A stretch of DNA of 64,000 nt from Spirochaetales bacterium. Its GTDB lineage: Bacteria > Spirochaetota > Leptospiria > Leptospirales > Leptonemataceae. The DNA lies in NCBI GenBank assembly GCA_024233935.1, contig JACKOY010000004.1:1-64000 (forward strand). The letters are read 5' to 3'. The translations under genes were made by a program, and so were the position numbers. This document shows, piece after piece, positions 1-8,131 of the stretch (the stretch's first letter is position 1; each line of letters starts with the position of its first letter). Below the pieces are notes generated by a model. It saw only the letters and a program-made list of their open reading frames with translations. It ran no database searches and was not told where the DNA came from.

Positions 1-1
1 G

Positions 2-1756
2 AGAGCACGCGAGATACTGGCCGACGAGACTGCGACGGACGAAGAGAAGCTGCTGGCGCTGGCCATTTTGCAGAACCCGGACCCGTCGGAAGAGGAGATG
101 CGCTGGCTGGCGAGCCGAAGCCACGATGGGCAGGGCCTGCGTTCTCCAGAAGGCCTGCTTGGAACGATCGCAACGAGCGTTGATGATTTCTTCCGGGAGA
201 AGGTCCTGGGCCAGGTCGCCGAGGACGGCGGCTTTGTAGATCCCGCAACTGGCGAATGGCGCCAGCGCACATGTTTTGTTGCGGGGACGGAAGTGCTGAC
301 GCCCTCGGGTTACGTGGCCATCGAGGAAATCCAGGCCGGTGACACGGTGCGGGCCTTCGATGAAACCACCGGCAAGCTGACGTGGTCGCGGGTAACGCAG
401 ACCTTTGTACGGCAAACAGACCAGATCTACGCAATCCACGTACCGGGTGACGTGATCGAAACCACGTGGAGCCATCCATTTTATGTGCTGCGAACCCGCG
501 GCAACGCCTCCAGGGATTTCGAGCGCGCCGGCGAGTGGGTGGAAGCAAAGAATCTACGGGCGGGCGACATGTTGCTCAATGCGTCCGGGGATGTTGTGGT
601 GATCCAACGTGTGGCCATACAGATGCGGACCGAGACCGTGTATAACTTTGAGGTGGAGGGGCAGCATACGTATTTTGTGAGTCGCGGGGAAGTGCTCGTT
701 CATAATGCGGACTATGCCGTTTCCGATGATTTCAAAATCGCCCAGATGATGATGCTCGATACTCTACTTGAGTCCGTATCTCCCGGGGCGGAAACGATTT
801 CGGAGCATATTCTGGGCGCGATTGAGGAGGTCCTTGATGGGAAGGGGGCGCTGGGAGGCTCTGCACGAATTTTACGCACGTTTGTGACGGCTTACAACAT
901 ACCAGGGGACGCAGAGGCGATCGCCGCTTTCCTAGAAACAATGGCCGGGACCGGAGTATTGCAGAGGGTGCTCCTGGCAGACGTGTTCGACAATGAGATG
1001 GCCAATATCAAAGAGGCGCTGCAGGCGGAGTATCGCTATCTGCGCGAGGCTCCCCGACTTGAGGACGAAAATCTTCGGGACGTAGAGCGAGAGATCGAGC
1101 GGCTGAACCAACAGATCGAGCGGGTAACTGATCCAGTGGCGAGATCCGATCTGCAAAGGTCTCTTGAAATTGAGTTGGAGGTATATACGGAGATTCGGGA
1201 CTCATACTACGCGGAACAGGAAAGAGCGCAGCGGCGCATCGAGCACCTTGAAGCGCAGGCACGCAATCTGGAGCAAATCCGGCAAGGGAACGAGTCCGGA
1301 GCGAGCCTACCCAGCAGAACCCAGACGCAGTTCGTGGAATGGACAGAACAGGCATACGGTGGGTTTTCAACTCGACCGCGCGCGCTCATTGAGGAAGCGG
1401 AAAAAATCAAACAGCTCACCATTTTATTTGCAGCTTACTCGGGGATACGCCAGGGTGTGGCAGCAGTGGACGCGGTTGATGAGAGACCCATCATCGTGGA
1501 GGGTGTATATAGCAATATTACAAGTAACTTCCTAGAGGGCGCCCGGCCGGGCGTACTTGGAGCCCACCAACGTTGGGCGACTCTGCGCTCGCGAAGAATG
1601 GACGAGGCTACCGTCGAAGGAAGAAACGAGTTCCTCCGGACCCGACTTAGGTTGATTTCGCCGGAGGAGCTCAGAACAGAAATCGAGGAGAGAGTCTGGG
1701 AAAATGATGTACAGCAAATTCAGCACATACTCAATCTTCCTGACGGTCGGCCTTAG
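2..1756 (+). CDS. Polymorphic-toxin-like protein, C-terminal part with Hint domain (5' end outside window)
   Basis: The frame is open at the left edge, so only the C-terminal part of a larger protein is visible; an internal TTG at 68 is unlikely to be the true start. A Hint (intein/hedgehog-type) domain runs from the Cys at 272 (motif CFVAGT) through a TTWSHPFYV block and a TVYNFEVEG block to the terminal LVHN ending at 706. In pretoxin-Hint proteins this domain cleaves itself and frees the downstream module. That module (707-1756, about 349 residues) has a long charged coiled coil around 1030-1290 and no toxin family I recognise. The segment before the Cys is nearly identical to that of the second Hint gene at 4245-4331. 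I infer a leptospiral TIGR04388-type polymorphic toxin; Hint is strongly supported, toxic activity is inference. Confidence 0.8.
   Translation, partial: RAREILADETATDEEKLLALAILQNPDPSEEEMRWLASRSHDGQGLRSPEGLLGTIATSVDDFFREKVLGQVAEDGGFVDPATGEWRQRTCFVAGTEVLTPSGYVAIEEIQAGDTVRAFDETTGKLTWSRVTQTFVRQTDQIYAIHVPGDVIETTWSHPFYVLRTRGNASRDFERAGEWVEAKNLRAGDMLLNASGDVVVIQRVAIQMRTETVYNFEVEGQHTYFVSRGEVLVHNADYAVSDDFKIAQMMMLDTLLESVSPGAETISEHILGAIEEVLDGKGALGGSARILRTFVTAYNIPGDAEAIAAFLETMAGTGVLQRVLLADVFDNEMANIKEALQAEYRYLREAPRLEDENLRDVEREIERLNQQIERVTDPVARSDLQRSLEIELEVYTEIRDSYYAEQERAQRRIEHLEAQARNLEQIRQGNESGASLPSRTQTQFVEWTEQAYGGFSTRPRALIEEAEKIKQLTILFAAYSGIRQGVAAVDAVDERPIIVEGVYSNITSNFLEGARPGVLGAHQRWATLRSRRMDEATVEGRNEFLRTRLRLISPEELRTEIEERVWENDVQQIQHILNLPDGRP
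203..289 (+). repeat. 87-bp direct repeat, copy 1, encoding the pre-Hint linker
   Basis: Aligning this stretch by eye with 4245-4331 gives 84 of 87 identical bases. It encodes the residues just before the Hint cysteine and the first residues of the domain (VLGQVAEDGGFVDP...CFVAGT). Flanking sequence on both sides is much less similar, so the conservation marks a likely recombination junction where C-terminal modules are exchanged. Confidence 0.85.
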
Positions 1757-2333
1757 CCTGGCGATTTTGTCCGGCAGGCTCGCGGCGGAATGCGTCCAGG
1801 GCGACTGCCACAATGGGCGCGGCAGGGACGAGCAGACGTTGAATGGCCAGGTGGTGGAGGTCTATGAAGGTCAATGGAAAGATGGGTTTCGAGAGGGGAG
1901 CGGCACTGTGAGTGCCTATACAATAGGTGGGGTTATGTACCGACGCTATTCGGGCTCGTTTCATCGGGGTTTTTACCACGGCTACGGTAAGGAGGTTTTT
2001 TTCGAGTCGAACGAGCAGGCTGAATCTTCATACGAGGGTAGCTTCGAATATGGACACCGATCAGGGCGCGGCGTGCATGTCGTTTATAATGCAAGGGGAG
2101 GTGTCGCTTTGCGAGCAGAGGGCATCTGGCAAGACAACGATTTGACGGGTGTGGTCGAACGCTTTCGTCTCGATGGGTCGATTGCCAGTCGATTTACTGG
2201 AGAGTGCCAATATGTGCAACGATGCGAGGGCCAAGTGACGCGCTTCGATCGCCGGGGAAATGAGGTTTCGGTCGAGAACGGCATTTTCACCGACTATTTT
2301 GTGAACATACCACAGGACAACATTCGCCGATGA
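1704..2333 (+). CDS. Exported MORN-repeat protein, candidate immunity protein for the first toxin module
   Basis: The 209-residue protein starts with a hydrophobic export signal (FLTVGLSLAILSG, cleavage probably near AAEC) and continues with MORN-type repeats: YEGQWKDGFREGSG, YSGSFHRGFYHGYGK, YEGSFEYGHRSGRG. MORN repeats form extended beta-hairpin arrays that bind lipids or proteins. The gene overlaps the toxin frame by 53 bp and the next gene by 4 bp, so the three are probably co-translated. Position directly behind a Hint toxin module is where immunity genes normally lie, and an exported protein would suit neutralisation outside the cytoplasm. The immunity role is inferred from position only. 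Confidence 0.75.
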   Translation: MMYSKFSTYSIFLTVGLSLAILSGRLAAECVQGDCHNGRGRDEQTLNGQVVEVYEGQWKDGFREGSGTVSAYTIGGVMYRRYSGSFHRGFYHGYGKEVFFESNEQAESSYEGSFEYGHRSGRGVHVVYNARGGVALRAEGIWQDNDLTGVVERFRLDGSIASRFTGECQYVQRCEGQVTRFDRRGNEVSVENGIFTDYFVNIPQDNIRR

Positions 2334-2839
2334 AGCTCTGCTTAGCGTTTTCGGTGCTCGTCTTGTTGCTGCCTTTCGGACGGTGCTCCGATGAGCCCCC
2401 GCTCGCCGCACGATTCTTTGAAGGCTACACGCTGGAAGGTGCGGCTGACTGGCGGCGGGGGCCTTTTTCCTCTTGCATTGAGTTTTACTGGCAAGGAGGA
2501 GAGCCAGCAGTAATGTCAGAAATGCGACAGATGCGTGCGCGTAACCTCAAGGAACTCCATGTTCCCGTCCTGCGTACATGCGAAGCGGTCCGTGACGATG
2601 CAATTTCGGCCTGTGTCATCCGTTTTCGTGTCACTGAGATCTGGGTTCATAACATGCGCGAGAAAACGGGTTTACCAGAGGGACTGGAGTGGCCGGAAAG
2701 CGGAGGTTTCATTGTGTATCATGATTCCGACGACCATCGTGCAGGCAGACCGAAGCGTTGCCTGAATCAGCAAGCGGGGGCGTACGAGGAGCAGTTGGAG
2801 GCGTTCTTTTTTCTCCTTGCGCCGCCTCCGAAGTACTGA
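2330..2839 (+). CDS. Small exported protein, possible lipoprotein, unknown function
   Basis: 169 residues starting with MKLCLAFSVLVLLLPFGRC, an N-terminal signal whose Cys could be a spirochaetal lipobox Cys (FGRC is a poor but possible match). The mature part carries several cysteines (SSC, RTC, SAC, KRC), suggesting disulfides outside the cytoplasm. ATGA overlaps the stop of the MORN gene by 4 bp, so it belongs to the same transcript. I recognise no family. It may be a second immunity or accessory protein of the first toxin module. Its last 23 bases overlap the apparent start of the next Hint gene. Confidence 0.65.
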   Translation: MKLCLAFSVLVLLLPFGRCSDEPPLAARFFEGYTLEGAADWRRGPFSSCIEFYWQGGEPAVMSEMRQMRARNLKELHVPVLRTCEAVRDDAISACVIRFRVTEIWVHNMREKTGLPEGLEWPESGGFIVYHDSDDHRAGRPKRCLNQQAGAYEEQLEAFFFLLAPPPKY

Positions 2840-5702
2840 ATCGGACAGGCTCGGCGACGCGGTCCGGGAGCACGTAGAGCAGGCCGCCGCAAACAAGGCC
2901 CGACACGCGGCCGGTCGGGTCCGTCCGGAGGACTTCGCAAGCTTCGGCATTACGCACGCGTGGCGAAACTCAGAGCACAACAAGACCACCGGAGCGATTG
3001 TGCAGGCGGTGGAAACCGTAGGCAGCGCGGTCCTGGATATGGTCGCACCCGGAGTTGGCCGACTGGCCCTGACCGCTTACAGCGTGGCCAAGCAGTCTTA
3101 TATGGGGTCCCTTCACGGCGGGACGCTGGGCGCTACGGCGGGCGGTGTTTCGGCTCTTGTGAGCGCGCCTTTGACCGCCGCGACCGGAGTAAACGCCAGC
3201 GCCAGTTACAGCTTCGACGGTGGTTGGGGACTGAGCCTCGGAGTCGGCGCGCCAATGCCGGGAAGCGGAGGCTTTACTGCCGGTGGGAACGTAAATTTTC
3301 AGGAAGGAGAGGGGTTCACCGGCGGTGGGATGAACCTTGGCTACCAGATTGGGTATAAGGATGGACCCGGGGGAACGAACGGCACCTTCGGTCCCAACAT
3401 CGGAACACAGTTCGACCGCTACGGCAATTACACCGGGGCTTCGATCGCCGTGGAGACCGATAGCAATTTCATGCGCGAGAGCGCCCATCGAAGTAGTTCA
3501 CTGCAGTCCCGATTTGGTATCAATCTGGATGCCGAGGGGCACTATTCCGGACTGGATGCGTCGGTTGCCTACACCAGGCAGAGTGACGGGAACGCAGGAG
3601 ATGGAACGGGAACGTTACACGATCTGCTGAGACGTTCATCCAGTTATACGATCGGCGGGGGCCTGAGTTACAATCGGGATGGATCTTTCTCTGTCAATAC
3701 GCGGGCGGGCGCTACCTACAATTTCAATCTCGATGGCGCAGGCTACACCGGAACAAACGGCGAACTGACCGGCAGCTTCAACTTCGACGAGAACGGCGGC
3801 TATAGCGGAGTAAGCCAGAATGCGCGGTTCGGGCTGACGTATCAGACCCAGGCGCAGGCAGAGCAAATTCGTCGCGAGCGACTCAGATCACTGCGAGCCG
3901 CGTTCACGGAAGTAGAAGGCTCTTTGAGCGACGCCGAACGCGCCGAATACGAGACCGAAATCAACCGACTGGAAAACCTGCTGAATCCTCAGCGGGCGGC
4001 CCAAACCTGGGGTCGAGAATCGATCGCCGAGCTTCTGAATCGCGATGATCTGAATCCGGAGGAAGAGGCGCTGCTGCTGGCAATGGCCGAAGAAGCAGAA
4101 CTGACGCCGGAAATGCTGAAGGCGATCGGGCAGATCCAGAGGCGCTTCAACCCTGATGCGGATAACCTGACCGGCTCCCGGGACGAAGAACCCGGTTTCT
4201 TTGCCTCGATCGCAAACGGCGCCGAGGACCTATTCCGCGAATACGTCCTGGGCCAGGTCGCCGAGGACGGCGGCTTTGTAGATCCCGAAACCGGCGAATG
4301 GCGCCAGCGCACATGTTTTGTGGCGGGGACGCTGGTTCGGGTGCATCCCGAAACAGCCCACGCATTCTCTGAGGACGGCCAGCACTACAAACGCATCGAA
4401 GAAATCAAGACGGGCGATGTGGTGCTGGCATGGGACGAAGAGTCCGGCCAGCTCAGCTACCGACGCGTGGTAAACACGTTCGTCCGGCAGACCGACCAGA
4501 TCTACAGACTGTCCTTTGAACGGGACGAAGAGATCCAGACGACTCACAGCCACCCGTTCTATGTGATCCGGAATTCCGGATATGGCGGCTCACGGACAAG
4601 CCACGGCGAATGGGTGGAAGCAAAGCACCTGCGGGTCGGAGATCGGGTACAGACTGCAGCAGGACAAACGGTTTCGATTACGGCGATCGGGATCGAGGCG
4701 CGGTCGGCGACGGTCTACAACTTTGAGGTAATTGACGAGCACAACTACTTCGTGGGCCGGGCCGGGGTGTTGGTGCATAATGAGGGGGGCTATGCTGAAC
4801 TCGCGGCGGATGCCAGAAGCAGCGTGAATGCCCTGCTGCGAGACCGCGCATTCGCCGCAGAAATGGTCGACGCTTGGGTCGAGGATTGCGTCAACGGTTG
4901 CAACCTTGAACAGATAGTTGCCGCCTTGCAGGAGAGCGATGAACTGCGCCACCTTGACCGGCAGACGATTTACGCGCTCTCAGTGTACTTGGCGTATTCG
5001 GACCCCCGTCTGGAGGGCGGCGACCCCGCCGCCATTAGCCGGAACTTCATCGAAAGAAACGGCTACAGGGATCCGGAGTTGCCTCCTGAAGAGCGGTTGT
5101 CGTACTACCTTGGCCAATACGATGACTCCACGTTCGCCAGTGTACTTACAAAGGCCGTTGATTGGTCCGGGACGGCTTTAAAGTTCTTAGGCAATTTAAC
5201 TGGACGTGAAGTGCTCGGAATGGTCGGTCGGACCATCGGGAACGCCGCCACAATAACGCAAGCGCCCGCAATGTTGGAAAACCTCTTGCGCGCGTATGAG
5301 ATGGGTAAATTCCGGAACGAGATTGCAGCGTCTCATCGGATCGTTGCCACTTACGAAAGCCTTTCACCGCACGACCGACTTGTTTTCGAACGTGCCCTGC
5401 ACGAGGAATTTGGCATTCCAGCCGCATTCTCTCGCGTCGTTGAGGTCAGACTCACAAGCGGAGAGACCATACGTGCTGTGGCCAATCTCAATGCCCAGCA
5501 TGTACGAGTTCTAATGGGCCATGATAATTGGCGACGTTTTGAGGAGAGGTTGACGTCACAGTACGGCCTGCGCAGAGACTCGGTGCAGCTAGCCGTAGCA
5601 AATGCAAATCGCATCCTCGAGGAGTATCGAACGATCCATACGATCCAGCCGGGCCAGGGAGTCGAAGCGGCAGCACTGGTTGACTATCACGAGGGAATAT
5701 GA
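2817..5702 (+). CDS. Second polymorphic-toxin-like protein with Hint domain; looks 5'-truncated (displaced cassette)
   Basis: The frame can only start at a TTG near 2817 (in-frame stop at 2763), with no convincing ribosome binding site, and the sequence opens in what looks like the middle of a protein. Residues about 90-340 are a glycine-rich beta-strand repeat region (motifs such as GGWGLSLGVGAPM and FNFDENGGYSG) like the TIGR04388 leptospiral family. The Hint domain runs from Cys 4314 (CFVAGT) through TTHSHPFYV and TVYNFEV to LVHN at 4781. The C-terminal module (4782-5702, 306 residues) is unrelated to the first one, contains a short glycine-rich hydrophobic stretch and no recognised toxin motif. 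Layout (toxin end, immunity genes, headless second toxin, immunity gene) matches orphan modules of Rhs/CDI loci. Whether it is translated on its own or only donates sequence by recombination is open. Confidence 0.8.
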   Translation: MRRLRSTESDRLGDAVREHVEQAAANKARHAAGRVRPEDFASFGITHAWRNSEHNKTTGAIVQAVETVGSAVLDMVAPGVGRLALTAYSVAKQSYMGSLHGGTLGATAGGVSALVSAPLTAATGVNASASYSFDGGWGLSLGVGAPMPGSGGFTAGGNVNFQEGEGFTGGGMNLGYQIGYKDGPGGTNGTFGPNIGTQFDRYGNYTGASIAVETDSNFMRESAHRSSSLQSRFGINLDAEGHYSGLDASVAYTRQSDGNAGDGTGTLHDLLRRSSSYTIGGGLSYNRDGSFSVNTRAGATYNFNLDGAGYTGTNGELTGSFNFDENGGYSGVSQNARFGLTYQTQAQAEQIRRERLRSLRAAFTEVEGSLSDAERAEYETEINRLENLLNPQRAAQTWGRESIAELLNRDDLNPEEEALLLAMAEEAELTPEMLKAIGQIQRRFNPDADNLTGSRDEEPGFFASIANGAEDLFREYVLGQVAEDGGFVDPETGEWRQRTCFVAGTLVRVHPETAHAFSEDGQHYKRIEEIKTGDVVLAWDEESGQLSYRRVVNTFVRQTDQIYRLSFERDEEIQTTHSHPFYVIRNSGYGGSRTSHGEWVEAKHLRVGDRVQTAAGQTVSITAIGIEARSATVYNFEVIDEHNYFVGRAGVLVHNEGGYAELAADARSSVNALLRDRAFAAEMVDAWVEDCVNGCNLEQIVAALQESDELRHLDRQTIYALSVYLAYSDPRLEGGDPAAISRNFIERNGYRDPELPPEERLSYYLGQYDDSTFASVLTKAVDWSGTALKFLGNLTGREVLGMVGRTIGNAATITQAPAMLENLLRAYEMGKFRNEIAASHRIVATYESLSPHDRLVFERALHEEFGIPAAFSRVVEVRLTSGETIRAVANLNAQHVRVLMGHDNWRRFEERLTSQYGLRRDSVQLAVANANRILEEYRTIHTIQPGQGVEAAALVDYHEGI
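4245..4331 (+). repeat. 87-bp direct repeat, copy 2
   Basis: Second copy of the near-identical segment preceding the Hint Cys (see copy at 203-289). The three differences I count are two in the GDP/ATGE codons and one just after the Cys codon. A crossover between the copies would replace toxin module 1 and its two immunity genes with module 2 and its own immunity gene, deleting about 4 kb. Confidence 0.85.
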
Positions 5703-6340
5703 AAACGAAATACATTGCAGTCTTTGGAATCTTTGCTGTCGCGGTGGGCGTGAGCGTGCCATGGTTGCTTGATCGTTGGCGTGTGCACGAGCTGCTGAAC
5801 TTCATGGAAACGTACGCGGCAACCTGGAAGCCTGCACAGGCGTTTTCGTTCGACGCGCAATCTGATGCACTTCGGATTGTGTACGGAGATCGGTTGGCCG
5901 CTGAGGATGCAAACTGTATGCGCGCGGAAGATGACTTCTTCTTACGCTGCGCCGGCCGAACGGATTGCGCGCCCCGGCTGATATGGCAGAATCCCTTCGG
6001 GGAAACCTGTAACAGTCTTCCGTATATCCCGACCGACGGTGAGAACTGCACGGAACGGCTGATAGATGCGATCAGCGTGCGTTACGATACACTGGACTGG
6101 CTCAGCTCATTGGAAGAAGTGCGGGCTGCGGACCGTAAGCTTGTAGTCGCGCAAAGCTTTACAGAGGCTGCCCCCGTTCACTACTCCCGGATTTCGGGCG
6201 ACCGTTTGCTCGTGACGGGAGAGAGGGGTGGTCCAGCGCTCTTTCTGATGGACCCTGAGGGCTGGCTGCTCACAGTTGTGCTTGCTCCAGATGTGGATCC
6301 AATCGAATGTGCTGGCAAATTTAGGCTCGAGCGCAACTAA
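5699..6340 (+). CDS. Membrane-anchored or exported protein, candidate immunity protein of the second module
   Basis: 213 residues. The N-terminus MKTKYIAVFGIFAVAVGVSV is a signal sequence or single anchor followed by a soluble part with about eight cysteines (NC, RC, DC, TC, NC, EC). It overlaps the upstream Hint gene by 4 bp (ATGA), the tight coupling typical of toxin-immunity pairs. No family recognised. Being exported and Cys-rich it resembles the 169-residue protein of module 1 in general style but not in sequence. Role as immunity protein is positional inference. Confidence 0.7.
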   Translation: MKTKYIAVFGIFAVAVGVSVPWLLDRWRVHELLNFMETYAATWKPAQAFSFDAQSDALRIVYGDRLAAEDANCMRAEDDFFLRCAGRTDCAPRLIWQNPFGETCNSLPYIPTDGENCTERLIDAISVRYDTLDWLSSLEEVRAADRKLVVAQSFTEAAPVHYSRISGDRLLVTGERGGPALFLMDPEGWLLTVVLAPDVDPIECAGKFRLERN

Positions 6341-6486
6341 TCGATCATCCACGTCGCCGCTTGCAAAGTCAGCCCGTACGACTGCTTGTCCATCTCATCG
6401 ATTTTCTGCTGGTTGAGCAGCATGTTGACAAATCGTCTGAACCGTGCCACGCCTTTCGCATAATCGCGAGTTAGACGAAAGAGCAG
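6337..6486 (-). pseudogene. Possible 3' remnant of a minus-strand gene
   Basis: Read on the minus strand, this stretch gives about 45 protein-like codons (…VNMLLNQQKIDEMDKQSYG…) ending in a TAG at 6339-6337, but has no start and runs into the left arm of the 24-bp inverted repeat. The residue mix looks coding. I do not recognise the family. It may be the tail of a gene displaced by the neighbouring cassette. Confidence 0.25.
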
Positions 6487-6493
6487 ATGCAAG
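6470..6493 (+). repeat. 24-bp inverted repeat, left arm
   Basis: This 24-bp arm is the reverse complement of 7071-7094 with one mismatch. Its outermost seven bases, GTTAGAC, fit the integron core consensus GTTRRRY. The arm includes the ATG of the enclosed membrane-protein gene. Matching stops abruptly at both ends of the arm. Confidence 0.85.
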
Positions 6494-7059
6494 ATTCAAG
6501 GTCGCCTCGGACTCTTCTTCGACTCTGCCTCCTCGCAGGCCAGTTCACAATCGTCTTCATTATTCTTCTTGGTATCGCGAATCGCGAGTTGTTTCATTTC
6601 GCGTTACGGCCCTGGCTACCCGAACTTGCTGATTCCATTCATTCAACGGGCTGCACCAAAGCAGAGGGAGTACTTCTCGGGCTTTTTGTTTGCCTCAACG
6701 CAATTGCTATCGGGGCTTTCTGGCTTCTGCATCGCATTCGTCCATTGCGGAACTTCGCCGCTTATGGATTGTATCTTTCAATACCGCTGCTGACATTCTG
6801 GGGTTACACGAACTTTCTTTGGGCGGGACGGGTGCCGTTCGATAGTTGCTACGAATGCGACGACTTTATCGGGCTTTTTTACACGTTGCCGGTTTGGTTC
6901 AGCTCGTTGGTCCTTTGCACCATTCTGTGCTTCGGCTGGGCCAGATACTTCGGCCATCCCGAGCGCGACTGGTGGGAGCGTTTAGGTGCTTCACTGGCGT
7001 GTCACATCTGTGCTCTCAACGCCATCTCCTTCTTTGATCTGTATCGTGTGCTAAAGTAA
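6487..7059 (+). CDS. Multi-span membrane protein of unknown function inside an inverted-repeat-bounded unit
   Basis: 190 residues with about five hydrophobic segments (FTIVFIILLGIA, LLGLFVCLNAIAIGAFWLL, YGLYLSIPLLTFWGY, FSSLVLCTILCFGWA, ASLACHICALNAISF) and conserved-looking Cys pairs (CYEC). No family recognised. The start ATG lies within the left repeat arm; no clear ribosome binding site is visible, although GAGCAG precedes it. The gene fills the interval between the two repeat arms exactly, as a one-gene cassette would, and has no partner gene on either side. Confidence 0.6.
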   Translation: MQDSRSPRTLLRLCLLAGQFTIVFIILLGIANRELFHFALRPWLPELADSIHSTGCTKAEGVLLGLFVCLNAIAIGAFWLLHRIRPLRNFAAYGLYLSIPLLTFWGYTNFLWAGRVPFDSCYECDDFIGLFYTLPVWFSSLVLCTILCFGWARYFGHPERDWWERLGASLACHICALNAISFFDLYRVLK

Positions 7060-7070
7060 GGGTCGTTTCG

Positions 7071-7094
7071 CTTGCATCTGCTCCTTCGTCTAAC
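7071..7094 (-). repeat. 24-bp inverted repeat, right arm
   Basis: Reverse complement of 6470-6493 with one mismatch. It ends in GTCTAAC, which fits the integron attC core RYYYAAC. Confidence 0.85.
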
Positions 7095-7474
7095 AGGCGG
7101 CTGACCCGCTCCGCTCCTCGGCCAAGGGCCTGCGGTGCTCGGTCTTTGTGCTCTCGCTTCGCTCGTGCGGACTCGGGGCGGGGAGAAGAAGAAGTGCCCC
7201 TCGCCGCACCGCACTTCAGACAAATTGTCACTGGCAACAAGAGGTGGCTCGCTTCGCTCGCGAAAGTATGTGCGCTTCGCGCACGTTGCCGCGCCAACTT
7301 CGTGTAGCCGCAGAGCGGTAAACGAAGTGCGCGCGAGCGCATTTCCCCGGGCGCAGTCCGGGGTCAGGGCCGCCGCAAGGCGGAAGTACGTTCCGGGCTT
7401 TTCCGCAAAGCCCGAACGTTTAGCGTTGATTATGCGAAGGGGCGGTTAGCTGGGGCCCACTCAGCGCGTGCCAT
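7095..7474. repeat. Non-coding palindrome-rich stretch
   Basis: No gene fits here. The stretch is packed with short hairpins: GTGCGC-TTC-GCGCAC near 7270, CTCGCTTCGCTCG twice, CCCCGGGCGCAGTCCGGGG near 7347, and GGGCTTT/AAAGCCC near 7396-7416. Near its end GATTATGCGAAGG (about 7427-7440) is the inverse of CTTTCGCATAATC at 6453-6465, left of the cassette. It could be a long folded attC-like recombination site or a REP-like element. No function is proven by the sequence. Confidence 0.5.
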
Positions 7475-7660
7475 TTAACGAAAACGGCGGGTGGTGAGCA
7501 GGTCATCGACCACCTGCAGTACGTAGTCGCGATCTTTGGCGGGCAGTTCCTGAATTTCTTTGAATAGCTCGAGGACTTTCCGGTCTTCGCTGCGTACGCG
7601 TGCGGCACCTTCTTCGCCCCAGCAACCAAAAACGCGAACAGACTCGGTACGCCAGGAGGC
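7475..7660 (-). pseudogene. C-terminal remnant of a regulator-like gene (XRE type?), cut by the group II intron
   Basis: Read on the minus strand, about 62 codons run from the presumed intron junction to a TAA at 7475. The tail (LFKEIQELPAKDRDYVLQVV) resembles the C-terminal helix of short XRE-type helix-turn-helix regulators, which often end with a similar 'L...LPxxDRxxVLxxVD' segment. The DNA-binding N-terminus is missing, and I could not find it on the other side of the intron. The family assignment is tentative. Confidence 0.4.
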
Positions 7661-8131
7661 GTGTGTAAAACCCAGCGGGTGAAAGACCCGCAGAGGCGGC
7701 GGTCCGTGCCGTCTCAAGCAGTTTCAGGATGTAAGGAGGCAACGAATTGCATTGAGTCTGAAATAAGCGAAGATGCGAGCCGTAACGCAAGTGAACCTTA
7801 TTGAGCCTCGTTATGAAGTCGATGGTGGCCAGCCTCTCGTGTATGGTGAAGCCATTACCGGTCTGCCAGGCAGCGGAATAGGAAAGGAATCCGAGAAGGC
7901 AGACAGGACCATCCGGGGTTGTTCGAGGGCGGCGCGTGTCTTGAGGGAACACATGAACCTGGGAGATCCTGATAGCGGGGCCTGGCGATCCCACTGGTTT
8001 CAAGGAAGAACAGGCTATCAGGAAGTCGGAGATGCCCATAGTAGTGTTGATACGCGGGACAACATAACCCGCGAGTAGCGAAGGGGCATTGCTGCAACAG
8101 AATCTTACGAAGAAAGGAGCGAGTCTGATTG

